DNA from: Tanypteryx hageni
Taxonomy: Eukaryota; Arthropoda; Insecta; Odonata; Petaluridae
Length of the DNA stretch: 64,000 nt
Direction: 5' to 3'
Assembly (NCBI GenBank): GCA_028673005.1
Contig: CM054114.1
Coordinates: 25,968,869-26,032,868 of the forward strand
The notes under the pieces were generated by a model. That model made no database searches and was not told the origin of the DNA. It saw only the letters and a list, made by a program, of their open reading frames with translations. Positions 32,594 to 46,039 of the stretch are shown here, one piece after another (the first letter of the stretch is position 1; the number at the start of each line of letters is the position of its first letter). Both the position numbers and the translations under genes were made by a program.

Positions 32594-35310
32594 TGGATAG
32601 AGGAAGGAAAGGAAAGATAGATGAAAAGAAAGTGATGGAGGTAAAGAGGACGGTAGATAGAAAGAGGAAGGGAGACAGAAAGAGAGGAAGGGAGACAGAA
32701 AGAGAGGAAGGGAGGCAGAAAGAGAGGAAGGGAGGCAGAAAGAGAGGAAGGGAGGGAGGCAGAGAGAAGGATGGAGAGAGGTAGAGTGAAACAAAAGGAA
32801 GGATGAGAAAGGGAGGTAAAAAAAGAGACGGAGGATGAGAAAAAAAGGGAGGTAAAGAAAGAGAGGGAGGATGAGAAAGGGAGAGAGGTAGAGAGAAAGG
32901 GAGAGAGGTAGAGAGAAAGGGATGGAGATAAAGTGAAAAAGGAAGGTTGAGAGAGAGAAAAAGGGAGATATATAGAGAGAGAAAGAGGGAGATAGTGAGA
33001 AAAAAAGACGGAGATAGTGAGAGAGAGGTAGGTAGAGAGAGAAAAGAAAGGGAGGTAGAGAGAAAAGGGAGGGAGGTGAGGAGAAAGGAAGTAGAGAGAA
33101 GTGAGAAGAAAGGAAGTAGAGAGAGGGGAAGGAGGGAGGTAGAGAGAAAGAGGGAGGCAGGTAGAGAGAGAAATGGAGAAAGGTTGAGAGAGAGAAAAGG
33201 ATGGAGGTAGAGAGAAAGCGAGATAGAGAAAGAGGGGGTAGAGAGAGAAAGAAGGTAGATAGAGAAAGGAAGTAGAGAGAGTGGGGTAGAGAGAGAGGGG
33301 GTAGAGAGAGAGAGGGGGTAGAGAGAGAGGGTAGAGAGAGAGTAGGTAGAGATAAGGGAGGTAGAGAGAGAGAGGGTAAAGAAAGGGGGGTAGAGAGAGA
33401 GGGGGAGTAGAAAGGGAGGTGAGGTAGAGAGGGGGGTAGAGAAAGAGTGGTAGAGAGAGGGGAGTAGAGAGAGAGGGGGAGTAGAAAGGGAGGTGAGGTA
33501 GAGAGGGGGGTAGAGAGAGAGGGGGTAGAAGGAGAGTAGGTAGAGAGAGTGGGTAGAGAGAGAAAGAAGGTGGATAGAGAAAGGGGGTAGAGAGAGGGGA
33601 CAGAGAGAGGGGGTAGAGAGAGAGGAGGTAGAGATAAGGGGGGTAGAGAGAGAGGGTAGAGAAAGGGGGTAGAGAGAGAGGTGAGGTAGAGAGGGGGGTA
33701 GAGAGAGAGTGGTAGAGAGAGGGGGTAGAAGGAGAGTAGGTAGAGAGAGAAAGAAGGTGGATAGAGAAAGGGGGTAGAGAGAGGGGATAGAGAGAGAGGG
33801 GGTAGAGAGAGGGGGTAGAGACAGAGGGGGTAGAGAGAGAGGAGGTAGAGATAAGGGGGGTAGAGAGAGAGTGGTAGAGAGAGAGGGGGTAGAAGGAGAG
33901 TATGTAGAGAGAGAAAGAAGGTGGATAGAGAAAGGGGGTAGAGAGAGGGGATAGAGAGAGTGGGGTAGAGAGAGAGGGGGTAGAGAGAGAGGGGGGTAGA
34001 GAGAGAGGGTAGAGAGTGAGTAGGTAGAGATAAGGGAGGTAGAGAGAGAGGGGGGTCAGAGAGAGAGGGTAGAGAGTGAGTAGGTAGAGAGAGAGAGGGT
34101 AGAGAAAGGGGGGTAGAGAGAGAGAGAGGGGGAGTAGAAAGGGAGGTGAGGTAGAGAGGGGGGTAGAGAGAGAGTGGTAGAGAGAGAGGGGGTAGAGTGA
34201 GGGGAGTAGAGAGAGAGGGGGAGTAGAAAGGGAGGTGAGGTAGAGAGGGGGGTAGAGAGAGAGGGGGTAGAAGGAGAGTAGGTAGAGAGGGGGGTAGAGA
34301 GAGAAAGAAGGTGGATAGAGAAAGGGGGTAGAGAGAGGGGATAGAGAGAGTGGGGTAGAGAGAGAGGGATAGAGAGAGGGGGTAGAGAGAGAGGTGAGGT
34401 AGAGAGGGGGTAGAGAGAGAGTGGTAGAGAGAGAGGGGGTAGAAGGAGAGTAGGTAGAGAGAGAAAGAAGGTGGATAGAGAAAGGGGGTAGAGATAGAGG
34501 TGAGGTAGAGAGGGGGGTAGAGAGAGAGTGGTAGAGAGAGAGGGGGTAGAAGGAGAGTAGGTAGTGAGAGGGGATAGAGAGAGAAAGGGGGTAGAGAGAG
34601 GGGATAGAGAGAGTGGGGTAGAAAGAGAGGGGGTAGAGAGAGAGGGTAGAGAGAGGGGGTAGAGAGAGAGGGGGTAGAGAGAGAGGAGGTAGAGATAAGG
34701 GGGGTAGAGAGAGAGGGTAGAGAAAGGGGTTAGAGAGAGAGGTGAGGTAGAAAGAGAGGGGGGTAGAGAGAGGAGGCAGAGAGAGGGGGTAGAGAGAGGG
34801 GGGTAGAGAGAGAGGGGGTAGAGAGAGAGGAGGTAGAGATAAGGGGGGTAGAGAGAGAGGGTAGAGAAAGGGGTTAGAGAGAGAGGTGAGGTAGAGAGAG
34901 AGGGGGGTAGAGAGAGGAGGCAGAGAGAGGGGGTAGAGAGAGTGGGGTAGAGAGAGAGGGGGTAGAGAGATAGGGGGTAGAAGGAGAGTGGGTAGAGAGA
35001 GAGGGTAGAGAGAGAGGGGGGTAGAGAGAGGAGGCAGAGAGAGGGGGGTAGAGAGAGAGAGGGGGGTAGAGAGAGAGAGAGGGGGTAGAGAGATAGGGGG
35101 TAGAAGGAGAGTGGGTAGAGAGAGGTGGTAGAGAGAGAGGGGGGTAGAGGGAGAAGGGATAGAGAGAGAGGGGGGAGAGGGGGTAGAAAGAGATAAAAAG
35201 TGAGGGAGGTAGTGAGAGAGAGAAGGAAGTAGAGAGAGAGAACGGGAATGAAGTAGAGAAAGAGGCAAGTAGAGAGAAAGAGAGGCGGCACTGCTAAAAA
35301 GGGGCTGTTA
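32594..35310 (+). repeat. 2.7-kb polypurine GGGGGTAGAGAGAGA minisatellite
   Basis: The plus strand is almost wholly A/G with isolated T in GGTAGAG. The core unit is a variable GGGGGTAGAGAGAGA of about 12-20 bp. A higher-order motif, GTGGATAGAGAAAGGGGGTA, recurs near 33571, 33758, 33921, 34311 and 34471. The left third (32594-33250) is AGGGAGGCAGAAAGAG-like. Minus-strand frames of 927 codons (32485-35268) and 419 codons (34056-35315) are translations of this repeat (SLYPLSLPPLSTP). Stops are nearly impossible on the CT strand because A is almost always followed by C, so these frames are not genes. Confidence 0.93.
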
Positions 35311-35800
35311 AGCAAATAGAGGTGGGATGAGAAAAGATTTTTTGAGAGGTGGAAATGGTGATTGGGGGGGGGGGGGGGGTAGAGAGTTTGGTGAAGCGGG
35401 AAGCGAAGGGTAGAGAAGTGAACTTTTACATGGTCGATGATTCGTTTCGCAGTTCTGAAGCCATAATCGAATCGGTATCGGGCAGTTGGTTGAGCATTTT
35501 CTGTGCTGAAGGAAGGAAAAGGATTACGAGCTGGGTGTGAGTGTGGTTAATGGGGGGATAGGAGTTGGAGACTGAAAAGTAAGGAGAGAGATAATTAGTG
35601 ATAGGGGAGTTGAGAGAGAGAGAGAGGGAGGGAGAAGGAGTGGAAAATGGTTAGAGGAAAGGGAGGTTAGAGGGACGAGGAGAGTTACAGGGGCAGTGAA
35701 GAAGAGGCTACCTAAAAGAGTGAACGAGAAAGGGGTGGAGTTTGGGTAATTGCTTGGAAAGAGATGGAAGAAGGAGAATAGAGCGAGGAATAGTGGGATC
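35311..35800 (+). repeat. Purine-rich flank with a G16 homopolymer
   Basis: The purine bias continues, with a run of 16 G at 35364-35379 and a GA run near 35612-35625. The plus frame 35349-35540 begins across the G run and has no recognisable domain. Confidence 0.7.
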
Positions 35801-38380
35801 GATCACTGATTATTCCATCTCGATAATACATTCAGACCGGCATGAATGTGCACACGAGTTGATCATTCCCAGGGCACTATACAGCTTGCCTCTAACGTGG
35901 CCATGATTATGGTCGTTCGTAAAATAACTAACGCTATACTAAAAGATCTACCGTTGTATGAAATCTTGATAGATGTATTGCTGAACTAACGAAACTTTAT
36001 ATCATCACGTCATTCGCCTTAAAAATAGCGATTTTCTACCGAAAATTTTCTAATTCTCCTTATGGCTGAAATCAACCTAGTGCAATGTATACCTCTCCAA
36101 TATCCATTAAAAGATAAGAAAATATGAACTAATATTTTCACTACAAAGCAGCCTACATCAGTGGTGATATCAAATTATACTTCGATAGGGGAAGCTTCGT
36201 AGCCAAAATGCCCATTTGGTTATTCTAAGCTTCTTTTGTGTCTATTGCGGAAACGTGTTGGATGAAAAGGCTGTATGAGAAAATAACAAGCGAGGGAAGG
36301 ACAGCAGATCAAATTACATTAGGGACTTGTTTGCTGATTGCTATCTTTCCAGCGGAGTAATGATTGCAGATACTATGTATTTGCTGGCTGCCTACATTTG
36401 CAGCCTGTAATTTTTAGCGATTATTTCCGATTACTCCTCAACAGAAAATCGTAGATCAACCATATTCGCCATGTATAGTTCTTATCCCGATAATATACTT
36501 CCTCTAAGTTGCAGGAGTAAAGAGATATATCCCGAACAGATGGACGAAAGGACAAATTGTCTTTTTTAGAAAAAGCGCTATAAATATCACTGTAATTTAA
36601 CGAACTAAATCAATACCTCAGGAGTTTAACCGTTCCATTCAATATCACGGAACCTGAATACAATTCATCTCTCTGCCAACTTTCTCCTCCAGATGAGCTT
36701 TCGCAACGGAAATCCCGCGGTAAAACAAGCAAAAGCCATGCTTAAAATGTCGTAAACATTACGCTGAAAGAGGGGCGAGGGAAGAGTATGATAGTTAAAG
36801 ATTAGCGTCGGCAAAACGCATTCACTTAATGATTTATTCGGCGGTGTTACTGAGGAGAAATAAGTAAAAAAAACTCAGTCCTGATACCTAACGAATATTT
36901 ATATGTCGCAGATGAAAGCATGATGAAACATCCCAAGCTCATCCAATAATAAAACGCTCGAGAAAATCTCATATCAATAATAGGATTCGAAGAACTTTCT
37001 ACAGCGGGAAAAAGGCTAGATAAACCTCCTGAAAACAATGAAAGTTGCAAGGTTAGCAGGAACATTTGCGGTTGCCGGAGGAAAAAACTTCTAGAAAGTG
37101 TTTTAACGGCGTTTAATCAAGTACGAATCGGTGAAAATTCTCAATGGTATATTTCAACGTAATGAACAAGTTTGGGCATATTTTCAGAAATCGTTTTTCT
37201 TTTCTAGAAATAAGGAAATCTCTGCGCAAAAAATTCTGCTGTTTCAGTTTTGATGGAATTATCAGAAATATCCTGACGTTCGAATTTTATTGACCTCTTC
37301 ACTCAAGCGTTATGACGTAATATGCGCGCAACCAACCGTTTCTGTGCTAAGAAGAGGCGATTAAAAATAATTGCAATGATAATTTGCGAGACTACCTAAA
37401 AGTTTAGATGGACGGTAATGGTTTTATTTCAGGAAAGGGTTGAAGACTGGAAATTTTGTATTTTGTCTGATCCATAATAATAATAATATAGGACATCATG
37501 ATAATGAAATATAAATGCGTGAGTTAGAAAACTTAAAAAAATATCATTTAATATTTTATATGAGCAAAACCGCTTTCAACGACAAAAAAACAAACGTTGC
37601 ATGTTTTAATTTTCCCAATCAGATAAACTAACGATTTTCTCAGATTTCATGATCAGTAGATTAATTCAAGTAAATAAAAACAATAAAGAAGTTTTTCCCC
37701 CAGTTTCCCTTTTTGAATTTGAATTTTCTGAGGATCTGGACCGTAGGTGTGAACAAACCTCTACATCGACAGAAAAACTTCGAGTTATCTGAACTTTGGG
37801 TTATAGAACATAGAGTTATAGAACTTTAAGTTACATTAAATTACTTTAAATTACAGTTTAATCTCGAGAACTCGAACCTCAATACGATTATTTTTGACAA
37901 TCACGATACCATCTCCATTTACTTTGAATACGCTTGGCCTTCCAATAGGACGAGTTCCTATTACACGGTTCGCTACAAAACGATTTGTTTTACATCAAAC
38001 ATTCAGATAACGCGGTTTTGTCGAAGAAAGGAGGTAGGATTCCGGATTGCCGAGCGATGACGAGACATTTTGGAGAGACCGAAAGCTTTGTTTATAAGCT
38101 CAGACAATCAAAAGCTTCCCTCTATTAGTACAGCATGCGCTTCAGAGTGAGATGCGAGAATGTTTGGACTGGAGTAGGGTGGATGAGGAGGTATGAAACA
38201 CAACCCTCCTTTCACTATTCGCATAGCAGGGATTCACATTACGAGACCATTTTCAGAGCACATCCTCCATGATATAGAAGGGCCGGGTTTAAGAGAAAAT
38301 AAATTTTTTTAAAATTACAAAATAAAGATGTCTTGACGAGGAAAAATAAGCATTAATAGCTGAATGTTGAGGGGTAAAAC
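35801..38380. other. No recognisable gene
   Basis: AT-rich. 37760-37880 contains GAGTTATCTGAACT, GGGTTATAGAAC and GAGTTATAGAAC repeats, reminiscent of the interior of the 5972-6143 MITE, but no clear ends. A short (TAA)n lies near 37477. Confidence 0.45.
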
Positions 38381-38389
38381 GAAACGGGT

Positions 38390-39130
38390 TATGACAAATG
38401 AAGAGTATGGGTGGATGGAAATGGAGGGAGGGAAACTTTGGTGGAAAAAGAGAGAGAAACAAGGAAGATGAGAATGCAGGAACGAGAAGGATAAAAGGAT
38501 GAGAAAAGGTCAAGGGCTAAAAAGATGAGACACTTGGGAAGAGTAAGCGGGTGGATAGGGTAGGTGGAAAAGGCATGGTAAGGTTGAAAAGAATGGAAGA
38601 GGGAGAAAATGCCGCGACTGAAAAGCCACCGAGTGGAAAAATATAAGAAAACGGGAGGAGAAAGGAGATAAAGTAAGCATACGTGAAGATAAATGGAAAA
38701 ATATTCCTCCTTAGAGAAGCACAATAGTGCAAGCAGGACGAATAAAAGAAGTAAAAAGGAAAAAAATTGCAATAAGGAACTCAAAAAGGATGGACACTTG
38801 CACAGGTTGTTTGGAAGTGATCTCTCTCCAGGGCCCATTATTCAGAAAACACGCCGCCAAGTTGAGACACGCTATACACAAACACGAAACGAATCGCAAA
38901 CGCCCAGCACACTCGAGTGTGGAAAAGAGATATTGGGAAAATGCTATTGACGCCAAAACCCACAAATTCATCCATTTACTCACTTGCTCAATAGCTATGT
39001 ATCACAATATGAATTTTAAACTAATATAGTAGACGTAGATACGTACTTCAACGGAGAAACTGAGGAAAATGGAAAAGGAGGAAGAAAAATTTGGAGTTGA
39101 AAATAGGAATAGCAAAAAGTAATGTGGAAG
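38390..39130 (+). repeat. Purine-rich tract
   Basis: Strong A/G bias on the plus strand without a clear unit, densest in 38400-38780 and 39050-39130. Frames on both strands (38389-38838 minus, 38727-39029 plus) are compositional. 38860-38950 is more balanced. Confidence 0.6.
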
Positions 39131-42100
39131 AAAGGATGGATTAAAGATATCGTATATTTATAAAACGTATAAGAACTATGTTTTCTTCGATTCGTAAGAT
39201 TTATGAAATAAAAAATTCTTCTATAGATAATATTAAACTGTATTTTTAACATCCGCGAAAAATGTCGGTTGCTAAGCAATCGGAACTCCACTGACATAAG
39301 AATAATTCTAGCGTAATACAATGAAGAATAAGAGTAGAAAGTGAATCTTTACAAGGAAAAGGACGGCCAGTGGGTGCTGATAAAGGGATAGATCAGAAGA
39401 GGAAAAATCCAAATTCTAAGCAAGACAGCAAAAAATGTGTGAGAACAAAACCAACGAAATCGATATGTGAAGCGGCTGGTATGCAAACGAAGAGATTTAA
39501 AAAACGGTAAAAACACAAAAGCACTTTCAGATTCCCGCGTGGGATTTTTTCTCCCACTCAGACTCATTTCTGTTAAACTAAAACGTTTGTTTTTTTAGCG
39601 GAAATAGGAAGGTATTCATGACAGAATCGTGAGCGCGTTGTGTCCGTAATTCTTCCGTGGTACAGTTGGCGAGTCTCTGCCTTTAAAACATGAGCTATAA
39701 ATATCACCGAATTAGATCCGTTGTGCATGGTTGTTTTCCTATAATTAAGGATTTAAATTCCACACGCGATCACAAATTATTAATTAAATCTTGAGGATAA
39801 AGGAAGCATCTGACAGATGCCACATAAAAGGAACCTTTATAAGTGCGCGGATGCATATCGTTTGGCGGAAGTGTAAATATGTTTCCAAAAGGGTTTAAAT
39901 TTATTTAAACCGCAATTACAGCTCCAAATCATTTAACTCGAATTTATTCCGAAACCCATCAAATTATATTATTGAAGATTCGTTTTGAAGAAGTTGAACT
40001 TCCTTGTTATTTTGCCCTGAAACGCTACACTGAAGATTCACGACGAATATGATCAGTCAGCAAGTGCAGGTACGAAAGAAATGACACATATGCGAGTATT
40101 TCCCTGGAGAGAAAGACTTATGCAGGCTAGATGAGATGCAGTTCGATAATTTACGGCAAGAATATTCAAGCTTCTAATCACGAAGGCTAGTCCTTGGTCA
40201 CGAATATCGCAGGAATTAGACGCCAAGTACAGCATAAAAATCTCGCTGTTAAAACCGGAAATTGAGTGATAGACGCGGAGCTTGGTCGTTTTTTGTTTCA
40301 CGATCGGTAGTAAAAGATCCACAACATACTTTGCTTTCTAATTAAGTACTCATGTTATGTTTGTTGTTGTTGTTTTCTTATTTACACTTGTTCTGTTTTT
40401 CCTCAAGTATTGCGTATGTAAAGACGATCCAACGTCAGCTTAAGTATCTAGATAATATATTTCCACAAAAACAATCCGTGTTGTGACGAATATGTGTTAT
40501 AAGAACCCATTTTATAGTGTTATAATGCGCATTTTTAATCCCCCGTACGTCGATCAAAAAATCCATTCAATTTACCATCAATTTATCTCAATGTTTTCGA
40601 CGTGACGGTTTTTTTTTAGAGACCCCGCATCACGTGTTTCGTTTCTCAGCCTGGTGCGATAGATCGAGGATCATCCGAAAGATGATGATGATGAAAAACA
40701 TGTCACGCGCGACAATGCCTTCCTGGGTTTCCAGAGCGAACCGTCGCCTGGGGTTTGTTTAACGCCCTTTTATCCGTCATTTTACCACGGAAAATAAAAT
40801 GGGACAAAAAGATCGACTCTTTTGAAAAACGCCTCCGTAACGTGTTTATCGCTATTTTTAGCGGAAATGTTTCCATAGGATAAGGGGGGTTTATAGGCTC
40901 TTTTCCTCTACGATTAGAAACCGCTCCGTTACAATGTTCCTTCCATGGCATGGCAAAGCCTATCGATATACGTATTTTTCAATTTAGAACGATAAAAATC
41001 GCGGAACGGTCCAAAGGAAAAAAATGGAAAAAAACACACGTCGAGACTTGAGGGAGTATCGGGTTGTTGATTTTTTTATTTTATTTTTCTCCCTTAATGC
41101 GCCTTTCTTTCTTTCGACGTGTTATCGAGGACACGATGGTGTTGATTAATGACGCAAAACGCGTCAGAGGCCCTCCATCCCTTGGCTAGGATATCGAAGA
41201 CGCGACGTTTACCGCCTCTGCGGTCGCATTTTTCATTAACTGGTTATCAGCGAACAAAAGGACATCGCGAGGTCGCTCCTGCAGCCCAATGTTTAAAGAA
41301 AAACAGTTCAACTGAAATGAGAACACCAAAACGCTAAAATATTTATCATAGCTTTCGGTTTATTCGTATAATCCACTTGAAAGTACGATATGTCTGCAAG
41401 CTACTAAGCGATGCAATTCAAACCTTTGGAATGATATAAAATTCAAACCTCGACAATGCGAACTTCTATTGCTGGGATTTTTGGCAAGTCGAAATGGATA
41501 TTTTTTTCCGTTCGTCTTTTTAAACGTAAAAAATGAAGTTCCATTGTTTACCTTTTCGATGACGATTTCATTATGTGCACACTTATAGGTTCGATTTATA
41601 TATGGTAAAAATTTGTTTCGAGTAAATGTTGAAAGTGAACGGTTCAATAAACGCGTTTCATTGTTATGCACTCTAATTGAAATTTCTATAGAAAACTCTT
41701 GAGGAGAGACAAAAATATTCAACATATACAAGAATACGAACATTCAAAAAATGAGATAGCTGCGTGTTAGGCATTAGCTTCAATACGTAAAATTTTCAAA
41801 CCGACCCTCACCACTAGAAACGGAAAAGGGTAAACCGAGAAATAACAGGCTAAATTTCTACTTCGTGCTTGAAAATATCAAACCTGCAGCTGCCGGGTAT
41901 CGTTGGCACTATTTGAAGCTAAATTGGCGATATTTCTGGATTATGTCGTAATTGAAAAACTATAAACGTCGTCTGAGTTGTCAGAATTAACTACAACTAC
42001 GCACTGAGAAACAAAAAAGGACGATAATGGAACCGCAAACTCGATTAGAGATCCTTATACTATACTGCAACCCCAGAAAACGTTTATCCTTGATCTTATG

Positions 42101-43999
42101 CAACCTTTGTATCGTTTATTTGAATGGCTCCAACCTTAGTCGACTCACTACTTCGAACGTTTTCACCTTCCCCCTAACATATGTATACAATTAAAGCTGA
42201 GTTAATATAAAACGATCAGATTAAAGAAAGTATTAAAAATAAATAGCGATTTTTAAATTCCCTCTTAAGCAAAGTTTGCTAGATACTAAACTGGCGTGCG
42301 AGACCTCTTAGTATAAAATACTACCCAGAACCTCGAGGTTTCTCTTTATCATAATATAAAAATCTTATGTACGAATCTCCTAGGTGTCCCATTCCTCATT
42401 TTAAGGTACTTTTAGAAAGGCTAAATATCTGGAATTTAGCATGTCGGTCGATCATAAGTCAAAACCAACGGTAAAAATCTAAAATCTCAAAGTTTTGCAT
42501 TTTGAGAGGATCTTCTTTGACACTATTTTTCCAATTCAATACCCCATAAGAAAAGCATAGGATTCTATGTAGGGCATTTTAATAAGCATTTTTAAATCAC
42601 TTAATGTTATACGAACTTGAAATAAAAACAGTGCTGTTCATAAAAGAATAAAGAGTTTAATTTTTAAAGGCAAAATTCAAATCCTTGCCGAATCAGCGTA
42701 AATATTTGTTTTCAATTGCAAAGATAGCATATTTTCCTTAGGCACAACAAGGAAAATATATGGCGAAAGGAGGAAGTTCAGGGTTGCACACGGGCAGCGA
42801 ACGAATTCGCCTCGTAGAATCAGGCATGGGGTTGACACGCGTTGCGTGTAGGGGCGAAGCCTCTAGTAGGTATATAACAAAAAGAGCAGATTCATGGATA
42901 AAGCTCTAAAGAAGGTGATTGCCACACCGGACTCTGAAATCCATTTAGGCGATAAAAGGTACGTTAGTACGACACTAAAAGTGTTGTTATAATGTAATAA
43001 GTTCAATTGGCTAAAGTTATACAAATGTTCTGTTGAAAGGAAAGCAAGCAGTACATAGAGATGTTCAAGGGAGGAAGAATTAACGATTATAAATTTAGGT
43101 CTAAATTAATGAATTGTTATATAAGTTTTATTATTGTATCTTCCGAGATATCTTTCACTTAATTCATTTTTAATGTTAATGCAAAACAAATTTCGCTGTC
43201 TATTAAGTATAGAGAATATGCAGGATACATAAATAGCCAGATTTATAGATTTTTTGGTGATTCTCCTTCTTTGAATAACCTTAGTGTTTCATTCTTTCCT
43301 ACTTTAGTTTATATTAGGTATATATTATTTCTTTTAGTTAATATTAGGTATTATATAATGGTTGTCAAGTAGATTGTTAATCCAACAATACGCTCATTCT
43401 CATGTTATTTAAATGGGAAAAATTAAAAGAATAATTTTTTTAATTAAAATTGTAGTTAAAATCGCTTTAAAAACTCGCCCATTTTGCTGAACTATTCATT
43501 GCAGTTAAAATGGCACATTCTTCTCGCTTCTACCTTATGTAGTTGTTGCGTTATAAATGCACAAAAAACAATCAAATTCTTCAAAGTAATTATGGTAGAG
43601 ATTACCCCCTCTTCAAGGATGAAGCCTGATTAATAAAGTTAGTAAATGCTTTACTTCAAGAGCCACACGAAAATACAATAAACAATGTTTATAGATTCAA
43701 CGTTCCTTGCTTTACTGGCACTTTAAAACGCCATTCGCAGCCGTATCTTAGCAACCGTCCGTTTAGAAATCACGCATTAATAGCGAGGTAAAGAAAAAAA
43801 TAACAACATTACCGCGTACCCTGCAAAAACATTTTATGTTCCCACAGATGAATGCCGTTTCTATAGCGTACTCGAATATAATAAAAAGAATCACGTCGAA
43901 TTTTCTACGGATGATACGTCAGAATACTCGAAAACATCCAAGCTCAAGCGTGAATTCCCTTTCCAACGACTGCCGAAAATGCTGGAGAGCGACCGAAAA
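39131..43999. other. No recognisable gene
   Basis: AT-rich with scattered GC-richer islets (40680-40950, 41100-41300, 42780-42870). A (TTG)n lies near 40360. Short frames (for example 40053-40322, 41360-41743 minus) show no domain. No transposon ends or RNA genes were recognised. Confidence 0.45.
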
Positions 44000-44560
44000 T
44001 AGAGACCGTCTCCAGCCAACAGCGACACACACACACACACATGTTGAATCGTCGCTTAAATATTAATACCAGGACTTCCCCTCCCCCACCCCACCAGATC
44101 TCCCTCCCCCCCACCCTCCCGACACACACACACACATCCGAGCGCCGTGATCCAATGCAGATGCACTCGCCGACGTCCGGAACAATGCGTGCTTCCCTCA
44201 CGCGGAATAACTACGGTAATGGTTATGCGTCACGCTCCCGCGGTTACAATGGACAGAACCTGACAGCTTCCTTACCGGTTCCCCCAGACATTCCCTCCCA
44301 CAGACACGCTTCCCCTCCCCTCCCCCAAAAGCCTCCCCCTCCCGCCAAACCCAACTTCCCCGCTACATCGCCTCCGTCCGCGCCGTCGGCCAAACTCCCC
44401 CTCCGTAGCCCCCCTGCGGCGCTAGCATTAACATCCCCGCAGCCCCGAGTTAATCGCCCGCCTGGGTCCAATGAAGGGACATCCAAAGCGATGGAGGATG
44501 GATTTAGCAATGGCGGGAGGAAGCCGTGGCCGTAATTACCAATGGAGGAGTCGTTACGTA
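44000..44560. other. GC-rich patch with a proline-rich open frame
   Basis: A C-rich, CpG-containing block with (CA)n at about 44025-44040 and 44122-44134. The plus frame 44041-44535 is open for 164 codons (Pro/Ser-rich, with PPLPQKPPPPAKP), and an overlapping minus frame (44244-44510) is Gly-rich. Mutually open frames of simple composition argue against a gene. It may be a regulatory or promoter-proximal region. Confidence 0.4.
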
Positions 44561-44750
44561 TTCAATGGGGGAGGCGGACATTGAAAGAGTTAATAAACGT
44601 GGCGGTTTCGCCCGAGTTTTTCTTTTAATGAGCCAAGTTAACCGGCGTTATAAATCCAGCACTGATTAATATGTGGAGATTCAAATATATTTGAACTGCC
44701 ACACACTCCGCCTTCCTATAACACGAGAAATCCACACTTAAAAAGTGCTG

Positions 44751-44840
44751 TATAATGTGAATCTATGTAATGTGAAGCTGTGTTATTTGAATCCGTGTAA
44801 TGTGAGTCAGTGTAATGTGAATACTTGTTATGTTAACCTA
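44751..44840 (+). repeat. 15-bp minisatellite, six units
   Basis: Units of 15 bp with consensus near TGTAATGTGAATCYR run without gaps from 44751 to 44840, starting at 44751, 44766, 44781, 44796, 44811 and 44826, with a few substitutions each. Because 15 is divisible by 3, the plus frame shows a five-residue periodicity (CNVNL-like), which is incidental. Confidence 0.85.
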
Positions 44841-46039
44841 GCTTTAGATAGTGAAAGGAGGGTAGCTTTCCAAACCCCTTCTGGCTTCCTCCTCCAGACC
44901 CGAAATTCCCGATCATTTCTTTCTCTCTCTCTGATGAACACATGTCTACAAATAGTGCTGTTGTCGACTATCTAAGCTTATAAAGAAAGCATTCGTTTTC
45001 TCCAAAATATCCACATCTCGCTCAGCAATCTAAAATACCACATCCCAGGTCCGACCTAACTGCGTTAATGTGAACCATGATCCGCGTTACCTGAATTATT
45101 GGTTTTAAAAACAGGCCGTGCTGTAGCGAGTCCGTTATGTGTTATATGATTCCGTGACATAGTCGGTGCAGGTGTAATGAATTCCTGAGTTTAATACACT
45201 TCTTCAAATCAACTGATGATCAAGTATGTTATAAAACGATTAAGTTTGTTCGTATACAGGAGCTGCATAAACGAATCGGTTTCAAATTCTTCTCTCTCCA
45301 GATCGGCAGGAGATATTTCGCTTTTGTACCAATGTTTGCGGAAGTGATGGAAGATCAGATGACGCAAACGAACAAAGCGGCGCACTCAAAAGATCAACCT
45401 CTTTTATATCAAAGACTTATGAAAATTACCCGCATACAATCCCAAAACTGAAAGAGGTAAAACAGTAAAAATGTTTCTTTTTAACCGTAATCGGCCGTGC
45501 GTACACCTAAAAGTACACAAACTGTAGGCTCTATTGGCTGGTGGGCATTTAATCCGTACGATAAAGGTTAATACAAACTTTTCATTTTATACTATTATTT
45601 ATACAATGAAAATGCCATGAAAATGTTATTTCGTATTCTCACCCGAAATTCAAACATATAGAGAATGGTATGTACAAGAACGACAACAATATCCCGAGTT
45701 ATCCTGCAATGTTAAGCTTTAAAAACGTCCCCATTCTTTTGCAAGTCACCTTTGTGCGCATTTCAACTTGATGTCCAGGTACGGTACCATTTCCTCAAAA
45801 AGCTAGTTTTCACGACATCATTCTTTTCTTTTGTTTCGTACAGGGGTTGCGCAAATTTAATATGCTATAGGAAAAAATAACGTGTTAATACAGCTTTCTC
45901 ACTTCTCTAACGTTGCCTACGTTCGTAAAATGCGGTATGCGCGCTCGATTAAAAAACTCGCATAATTAAACTTTACACGCGTCGGGCATACAAGTGTCGC
46001 ATTCATCGAACCGAGTACAAAAGGATCCGCGTTGGACGA
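44841..46039. other. No recognisable feature
   Basis: Mixed composition. GTTAATGTGAACC near 45064 faintly recalls the preceding minisatellite. No gene recognised. Confidence 0.45.

Noticed and set aside
32485..35268. 927-codon minus-strand open frame (SLYPLSLPPLSTP repeats)
   Set aside because: It is a translation of the polypurine minisatellite. The CT strand almost never forms stop codons, other frames are equally open, and no domain or signal is present.
34056..35315. 419-codon minus-strand frame overlapping the previous one
   Set aside because: Same repeat in another frame; mutually overlapping open frames show that composition, not selection, keeps it open.
37745..37900. Second pogo-like MITE
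   Set aside because: GAGTTATAGAAC motifs are suggestive, but I could not find paired inverted ends or TA flanks.
44041..44535. Proline-rich 164-codon frame
   Set aside because: C-rich composition, an open frame on the opposite strand over the same bases, no recognisable domain and no supporting exon structure.
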